This document shows, one piece after another, positions 56,931 through 64,000 of a stretch of 64,000 nucleotides of DNA. Position 1 is the stretch's first letter. Every line of letters begins with the position of its first letter. The notes below the pieces were generated by a model that saw nothing but the letters and a program-made list of their open reading frames with translations, was not told the DNA's origin and ran no database searches. The stretch is from Hippophae tibetana (taxonomy: Eukaryota; Streptophyta; Magnoliopsida; Rosales; Elaeagnaceae): contig CM072806.1 of assembly GCA_037013495.1 (NCBI GenBank), forward strand, positions 30,010,001 through 30,074,000. Direction: 5' to 3'. The position numbers were made by a program, and so were the translations under genes.

Positions 56931-57770
56931 TCAATCGATCAAACGCTTTGTTATGAGATAAATGAATGAAGAGCATGGCGAATAGAACAAAGAACACGAA
57001 AAGCATGATCAATGTTTTAACTTTTCACTAACTCAATCGGTTGAACAACAAATTTCTTTCCTATATACGACACTAGATGTTAAAGCTTATTTATGTTATG
57101 TCATGTTCTCTTGACATATAGACTTATAAATCACTAAAAAATTACATCAAAAAAACAATACCAGTGTGTCATATTCATTCTAATACTTAAAATCAATATC
57201 TAAAAAAAAAAAGCTAAGATAAAGGAAGTTTGATAGAAAATGAGTAGTGAGTTTGAGTAGTTTTTAAGTAAGATTATAAATATTGTTTCGGTTTATGATA
57301 ACCTATTTGAAAGTTTTTACGCGTGTCATAATCATAAATTATTAATATTAATTAATTAATGTTTAAATTATAATAAATAAATATTAAATTAATTAATATA
57401 TAATTATTTAAAATCTTAACATCTTTCTTTCATAAATTTATATTTATCATTAATATTTATTTTAAATTTAAATAATAAACATATATTTAACTGTATAATT
57501 GTATTCATGTGATTATTTAATATCAAATGAACTCAGATTAATCAAATGTAACCGCTAGTGATTTTCCTATCCCAACATTTACTCATTTGATGTTAGTTTA
57601 GAAATTATTCATTATTTTTGTATTACTTGATATTTTGGTATTCTAAACTAACCAAATTTAAGAATAATGAGAAAAAACAATTTTTTTTTTTAAATAAATA
57701 ACTAATAGAAGCCAGGGAGAGAAAATAGAGATTATATTTTAAGAACTAAACAGTAATTTTGAGAGTGAAA
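56931..57770. other. Intergenic AT-rich sequence upstream of GCR1
   Basis: No gene seen. This is the remaining spacer between the gypsy fossil and the GCR1 promoter side. Confidence 0.45.
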
Positions 57771-57794
57771 CGATCTGTGTTTCAATAACTGGAC

Positions 57795-57811
57795 TTGGCG
57801 CGATTATATAT
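57795..57811 (+). promoter_or_regulatory. GC-rich E2F-like word and TATA-like motif next to GCR1 start
   Basis: TTGGCGCG (57795-57802) followed by ATTATATATC lies 33-49 bases before the GCR1 start codon. TTGGCGC is close to the E2F consensus. The TATA-like run is too near the ATG to be the only core promoter unless the leader is very short, so it may lie within the leader. Confidence 0.25.
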
Positions 57812-57843
57812 CCCAGCAACCTTAGGAGAGAGCAACGGAAAGA

Positions 57844-60800
57844 ATGTCGGCGACGGGGCAAGTTGCCGGTAGTCTGACGGCTCACGATAAACAGATCTTG
57901 TCAACAGTTAAGGCCGGAGCGGCGTGCTTGTCTTTCGTTGGTTCGAGCTTCATAGTGCTCTGCTATGTCTTCTTCAAAGAACTCCGCAAATTCTCTTTCA
58001 AGCTTGTCTTCTATCTCGCCCTCTCTGTAACTTCTTTGTCTTTTCTCTCTCCTCCTCCACCCTTTTCTAATTTTTGTTTCTATATTACAGTATCTTTGGG
58101 GTTAAATTTTTTCTGTTTGATAGATCTAAATGCTCGCCCACTTTTCGAACAAATTTTTTAACTTGTCCTCAAGATACTTCTGCTTTATAGATTCCTAAGA
58201 TAAGCTTATTTTTTTTGGAAAGTTGAGGAACTAATCAATTATAGTTTCTGTTCCCCGTTACGAGAATGTGAATCACTTTAATTTTGCACACGATACCAAT
58301 CGATTAGTGAAATTACTTCGTAGTGATGATGAAATTTGCCCTAGTTTTTCCTCAAACATAAGAAACAAAGGGGGATTCGAACCAATAAATTTCGAACAAT
58401 AGTTTTTCTACTTCGATTTAAAAGGATTAGGGAAATGACTCAAATTATACTTTCGCTGTAAGTTACCTAAGTGTATTAATGTCCAACTTCTCAAAGCTTC
58501 TACTTAGATTTAATTTATTTATTTGAGCATTTTGAACTAACTTGTTCTTGTCCAACTATTGAGATGCAATCTTGGCATTCAATATTGTAAGATAAGCATA
58601 AAAATGTACTGATTGTGGACTACTTTTTCCATTGGTGGAGTCTGAATCTCCATTGTACAAATTAGTGCTTTACTTTAAACTCTTATAGATCCTTTTTTGT
58701 TTTTTGGTTAAGTTGGACCCATTGTAAAAAAACAGTCATACCCTACAATTTCTGCCATTCTGTCTATAAAATACATTTGCATAACTGTTTTTGTTTCATG
58801 ATGCATAAAGAAGTAACTGGGACTCTGGGATATGGTGTGGTCATTCTAGAATTACTTATTATGCTCTCGAGGGATTAATACTTAGGATATTCTGACCTGT
58901 TGGTTTCTCAAACACAGGATATGTTTTGCAGCTTCTTCAACATGATTGGGTAAGCTTTCTGACTAAAGTGTTGTCACTCACCCACCCTACACCACTCTTG
59001 TGCGTTATATTGAATATAAATGCCCATATATGTGGATTTTGATCTGGCATATGACAATTTTCTCTGTCAAGGGATCCATCCAAAGGATTTTTCTGTTATG
59101 CTGAGGGCTATAGCACACATTTCTTCTGTGTTGCCTCTTTTCTATGGACTACAACTATAGCATTTACTCTTCATCGCACTGTTGTTAAACACAAGACAGA
59201 TGTTGAAGACATGGAGGCCATGTTTCACTTGTATGTTTGGGGTATGAGTTGACTGTATGCTACCAAAAATATTTTTATGTTTATAATTCAATTATAAGCA
59301 TTTGCTCCTCTCTCTTTCTACTCTGATAGCTCAGTTTTGTTCTTTGTAGTGCCTTATTTTCACTTAATTATCTTTTACGGTTTCAGTTGGGAATATGGTT
59401 CTAGATCCAAAATATTAATTTTTAATTGATAATTACTCTTTACAGCCTTCCTGTTATGTGATTCATCTTGGTTTTTAAGTTCATTTTGAAAAGGATGCTT
59501 ATTTGAGTATGAAGGTATTTGCAGGAACCTCTCTAGTTGTGACTGTCGTACGCTCACTTGCTAATCATCATGGACACTTGGGACACTTAGGCACATGGTG
59601 TTTTGTACAAACTGGTTACATTGGGAAGGTAAGTGGGTTTTCGCTGTTGGGATATATTATCACGTGTCAATCTTTTCATGTAAGAATTTTGAAATGAACC
59701 TGGAGCTTATATGTGTCTTTCTGCAAGTTGTTGGTTTTACATTGGGCTATATTGAATGCAGTTAAAATGTGTATATTTTATTCCTAGGCTAATTAAGAAT
59801 ATTCTTTATTTTATTTATATTTTGTGTATGCTTAGGATCTATTCTTCCTTAATTAGGACGTGTAATGTGTGTATATACCTACTGGGATTAATGAATACAA
59901 ATAAGCCTTTCATAATTCAATTAATACATGTTTAGTTATTTGCATTTTCAAAATTGCCAGTTAATTATGCATCACAGTGATACGTGGTGGGGGAGTTCAA
60001 TAATCCCCAATGGTAGGAACCATAATTGGGCTTGATTTGCTAGATCCATGCATGACATTGTTATTTTTTTTTTATAATTCCTATCATGTAATGTCGTATT
60101 TAAGTTGGAAATTGGTCTAAGTGGATTAAGAGTGTAAACTCTATGTTAATTCATCAAATCAAAAATCTGCATCAGTGTGTTTGGAATTTTTATTACTTGA
60201 TATTTTTATATAGTGATTCTAGAACAAGAAAAGTTGAACTTTTACTCATATAATGTCCTTGGATTCGATTATGGATGCTGTAGTGTTCACAACTTCAGTA
60301 TTCTTCCTATCAGTTCTAATCTTTGTGCCTATCCTGCAGGCAATTCACTTCATAACTTTCTATATGCCACTGTGGGGTGCAATTCTTTACAATGGTTTGA
60401 CATACTTTCAAGTTATACGCATGCTAAACAATGTAACTCGTGTATGTATCTCTATTATTCGATTTCTTTCCTTGACAAACAATTTCCAATCAAATATGTG
60501 TACATTTTAATGCATACTCGTGCCTTGGAATTTTCAGATGGCTGTAAGCATGTCAGACCGAGTATATCAATCAGATGCAAGAACAGATATGAAGGTATGC
60601 TGCATAATACCTAGTTTTCTAGAGCTAGAGAGAGCAAGCGAGAGATAAGGAGAGAAGTTTTCAGGAAAAACATTATTAGCATTTTCATGGAATATTTGAT
60701 TTTAATGCTCCAAATTTCTTGTTGAACTACTTCTGTTGGCAGTTTGAACAAATGGATAAAGCCCCAATGTTAGAAAATGGTTTCATTTCATTATTCTTAG

Positions 60801-62586
60801 CCTAGGGAGGAATTCAATGTCTCTGAATTACCTTATGTATTATCAATAGAAAAATTGAGGATATTTATTTTAGCATAATTCATTATGAATCTTTGTTGAT
60901 TCTATTATTGAAAAATCAAACTCCTATTCTTTATTTGTTACGCAATAAAGTAATGAACTCAAGATTTCTTTGTTCTCTGCTATTGTTATTGAGATTCAAT
61001 TGCAATAGCATCTTCATTCGTTCTTTGTAACTTTTTAATTTGGTTTGTGCTTTTCTATGCAGGCAATAAACCGATGGGGATACTATCCTCTCATTCTTAT
61101 AGGATCTTATGCTTTTGGAACAATAAACCGCGTTCATGACTTCGTTGTGCCAGGTCATAAACTATTTTGGCTCTCAGTTCTTGATCTTGGGACAGCTTCA
61201 CTTATGGTAATTTTCAGTGACCACGGACATAATGTCTTCTGTTATTTTATTTTGAATGCTATGGACATGGGCATGCTATGCAAGTTCTATATATAGCCGA
61301 ATGCATTTCATGGTTTTCTTCTCATTTTAATTTTCAGAAATTGTATTTTTGTTTTTCTTAACAGACCAGCAAGCTGGAAACCTATTTCAAAAATGGACCA
61401 ATTTTCATTGCAATCTTGATCCATAATTGATGATTGTTTAGGATTATGTAAAATTATTTCCTATTTCTGGGAGCTTATATTATATAGGTGGAAAACCCAG
61501 TGTTACATACCATTTTAGTTTAGTATAATTGGCATTCCACACTTCCAAGAATGCATTCTTTTTAATACAATTGAGTTACTAATTTATTTCTTATTTGAAA
61601 ATTGAATTTTTGCTGGTATATTTCACGGCTAATTTATTACTTTTGTCTGTTTTAGGGACTCTTTAACTCCATAGCGTATGGTCTAAACTCTTCGGTGCGT
61701 CGAGCAATATTTGAAAGATTGAATCTGTAAGTCTATCTCCCTCTTCCCCCTCTAACAAAATTGCTGAATTTCAAGGGACCCATTATTTGTGTCATATTGC
61801 CATTACATTAATGATCATCAAGACCAGTCTAGTGGGGTAATTTTGATCAACGATTCTGTATAAATTTCAGACTAATGAACATACTAGTAGGATACCTGGA
61901 TTAGCATTTTATGCATATGTAGCATGGATAATCTGATGGACCAGTGTTGTAACACTTGCTTCTAAGTAAACTCTTGTGTAGTTACCACTTTCTTGCATTG
62001 TAGTGAGATGATAGTAGTGAAACTTTAGGTGTACCAGCCAGATTAGTGGAAAACCATACTGATGCTTTGCCTTCTATCCTGGTGAAGTTTGAACTTTGCG
62101 CTTGTCTAAATACCATTTTCTTCAGAAACGGGGACCTGTCTTAGAGGTATTGTTTTCATAGCTTTACCTCAACAAGGATGCACTGGTTTTTTACTGGCAA
62201 TTGGCAAATCCCATGGATACTCTTTCTCTATAAGTAATTTAATAGTGTTTGAAAACTCAGGCTTATTATGAAAAGATTTTTGGTTTTGGGAATTATAATG
62301 ATAAAATGTTTATACCAACCTGTATCAATTCTTTGCATTGTGTTGACTGAATCGTCAATCACCATTTCATTCAACATTTCATTTTCGACATCTGTATTAT
62401 TTTTTCCAGCTTCACATTTTATAGTGTTCTTGTTGTATTTATGTCAAATAAATGTGACTGTACTCGAAATGTTTTATCAGGACTTGGCCCGAGAGGGTAC
62501 GAAGATGGTTCCCATACAGTCCAAAGTTCAGAAATCAACAGCAAGAGAGTGAACTAGTTTCACTGAAATATGAAGAGGGGCAATAG
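57844..62586 (+). CDS. GCR1: Seven-transmembrane candidate G-protein-coupled receptor GCR1
   Basis: Plasma-membrane protein with similarity to Dictyostelium cAMP receptors; in Arabidopsis it is reported to bind GPA1 and to affect abscisic acid responses and germination, though its status as a true receptor is debated. Nine exons join in phase: 57844-58026, 58918-58949, 59072-59241, 59525-59628, 60340-60441, 60538-60594, 61063-61206, 61656-61726, 62481-62586. The product is 322 aa (326 in Arabidopsis). Seven hydrophobic helices are visible, starting AGAACLSFVGSSFIVLCYVF, KLVFYLALSDMFCSFF, THFFCVASFLWTTTIAFTLH, LYVWGTSLVVTVV, FITFYMPLWGAILYNG, YYPLILIGSYAFGTINR and FWLSVLDLGTASLMGLF. Conserved blocks include KHKTDVEDMEAMFHLYVWG after TM3 and NRWGYYPLILIG. 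The C-terminal tail keeps the WPERVRRWFP and SELVSLK pattern. No defect was seen. Confidence 0.96.
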
Positions 62587-64000
62587 ATAGTTGAAAATAT
62601 GGAACACGACATTCCCCGTATGGTTCGAGGTCCCCATTATTTTGGAGTGAAATTAAGAACCAGAGGGCATATGGCTTGAGTTGAGTGCTAGAATCAATGG
62701 GTTTTTTTTTTTTTTTTGCTTGTAGCCAATTCCAATTTGATTGATGTCTTCTAGACTGCTTTTCCCTTTTTGAGGACCTGGTTTCAAGGATGATGGTCTT
62801 CATTGATTGGAATATCGATGTGGTCAACATGGATCCAGGGAAGAGTTGGTTGAAATTGTGTACTGTACTTGTTATCTGTCTTCAACCTATGTATTATACC
62901 TGATTTATTTTTAGCACATCTTTTTTTTTTACACGATGAATCTTCCCCTTTTAATCTGACATATGATGCTCCATTGCTTTGGTGCAGGGAGTAGGGACGA
63001 ATCAATTTGCATATAGCCTGTAGCTGTATATATTTATGATCATGATGCTTTCGGTGCATTCATAAGAGTACATGATACATTAATTGCTGCTCCTGCTGAT
63101 TCTGATGTCATAAGAAAAAAAAAATCCTTGGTATGTAATAGTTGTGCATCCTATCCTTGCAAAAAGCATAAGGTAGAAAAAAATAATAATGTAAAGATAT
63201 AAAGTAAGTTGTCTCATCTCATCTCATTTGCTATTTAGTGTCTTTAACGGGTAAGGTATAATATTGTCTTATTTCATTTACATATCATCTTATTTATATT
63301 ATAGTTTTAATAGATTTAATTTTAAATACATATTGTATCATTTTTTTTATTAAACTTACGTTACATATAATTATGTATTATATTTTATATTACCAACTCA
63401 TTTGATTGAAAATTAAGTAAGATGAGATGATTTGAGTTTTAAAAATTAATGGATTATATCATAAATTTTATTAATATCTCATTTCAGTTTATACATATAA
63501 TACATGATAACGATAATTGTTTTTTTTTGGAAAAATACATAAATTAATACCCATAAGTTATCAATAAAAATAGTATCTTAATCATATTGAAGTAGTTATG
63601 CTTCGTCGTGTGGTCAACTTTCTCTCCATTTGTCGTCACATTATTTGTATGTTTTTTCAATTGTGTGACATGTAAGTCGTATATGTGAATCATAGATTGA
63701 CATGTGAAGCACCGCTAACCCAAATTAGACCGTTCGTGCCACGTCTCATACTTTGATTTACCCACTAAATTTTGCATGCTATGTGTCTTTTTCCTATTTA
63801 CCAATTCTTTTAATTTTGTTTGTTTTCATATGTAATATATGATAGTCTAAATTCTATTTGAGTTATATTTAACCCACTAATTGTCCCATAAATCTTAAAA
63901 AATCAAAATTAATATAAATTTTATCAGTTTTTGAAGCTGAGTGATAAACATAGAAAAATTTAAAAAGATATACAATTTTCTTAGAGATTTAAGAGGAGAT
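62587..64000. other. GCR1 3' UTR and downstream intergenic sequence
   Basis: The 3' UTR probably reaches about 63100-63200, and a T-rich run lies at 62701-62718. No further gene is seen. Near 63195-63440 an inverted pair (CTCATCTCATCTCATT at about 63214 and AAGATGAGATGATTTGAG at about 63419) may mark a small MITE. Confidence 0.4.

Noticed and set aside
57844-58161. 105-codon plus-strand frame starting MSATGQ
   Set aside because: Only the first 61 codons are GCR1 exon 1; the rest runs into intron 1 past the donor at 58027.
59700-59995. Small solo LTR or TRIM in GCR1 intron 4
   Set aside because: The stretch has LTR-like wording, but I could not find TG...CA ends with a target duplication.
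60213-60614. 133-codon plus-strand frame
   Set aside because: It overlaps GCR1 exons 5 and 6 in the wrong frame.

Overview
This window looks like a nuclear chromosome segment from a flowering plant, probably a eudicot. It is very AT-rich, its genes are split by GT-AG introns, and most of it is transposon or virus-derived sequence. I cannot name the species. Three host genes can be reconstructed exon by exon with all reading phases intact. A secreted family 9 endo-1,4-beta-glucanase lies on the minus strand (12235-16519, 7 exons, 479 aa). The canonical heterotrimeric G-protein alpha subunit GPA1 lies on the minus strand (31275-42923, 13 coding exons, 384 aa). The seven-transmembrane protein GCR1, a candidate G-protein-coupled receptor, lies on the plus strand (57844-62586, 9 exons, 322 aa).

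The most notable point is the arrangement of the last two. GPA1 and GCR1 are head to head, their start codons 14.9 kb apart, and I see no other host gene between them, only transposon debris. In Arabidopsis their products are reported to bind each other, but the genes are on different chromosomes.

Layout: 1-5375 is the 3' part of a coding CACTA (En/Spm) transposon carrying a TNP2 tail, a transposase_24-type gene and a Ulp1-like peptidase, followed by a long foldback and a clear terminal repeat. 6180-11870 holds two Ty1-copia fossils. 12.2-16.5 kb is the endoglucanase. 19.2-26.2 kb is an old endogenous pararetrovirus (Caulimoviridae). 26.98-27.99 kb is a hAT-like element. 31.3-44.1 kb is GPA1, whose two largest introns (3.1 and 4.0 kb) are inflated by repeats, including a second hAT-like copy with a perfect 8-bp target duplication. 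44.8-46.1 kb holds a second scrap of the pararetrovirus non-coding region and a second CACTA end. 46.6-57 kb is a pile of LTR-retrotransposon remnants with internal direct repeats and one Ty3-gypsy gag/protease remnant split by a later insertion. 57.8-62.6 kb is GCR1.

GPA1 and GCR1 would act at the plasma membrane in the same signalling pathway. The endoglucanase acts outside the cell on wall glucans and has no evident functional link to them. No tRNA, rRNA or CRISPR array was seen.
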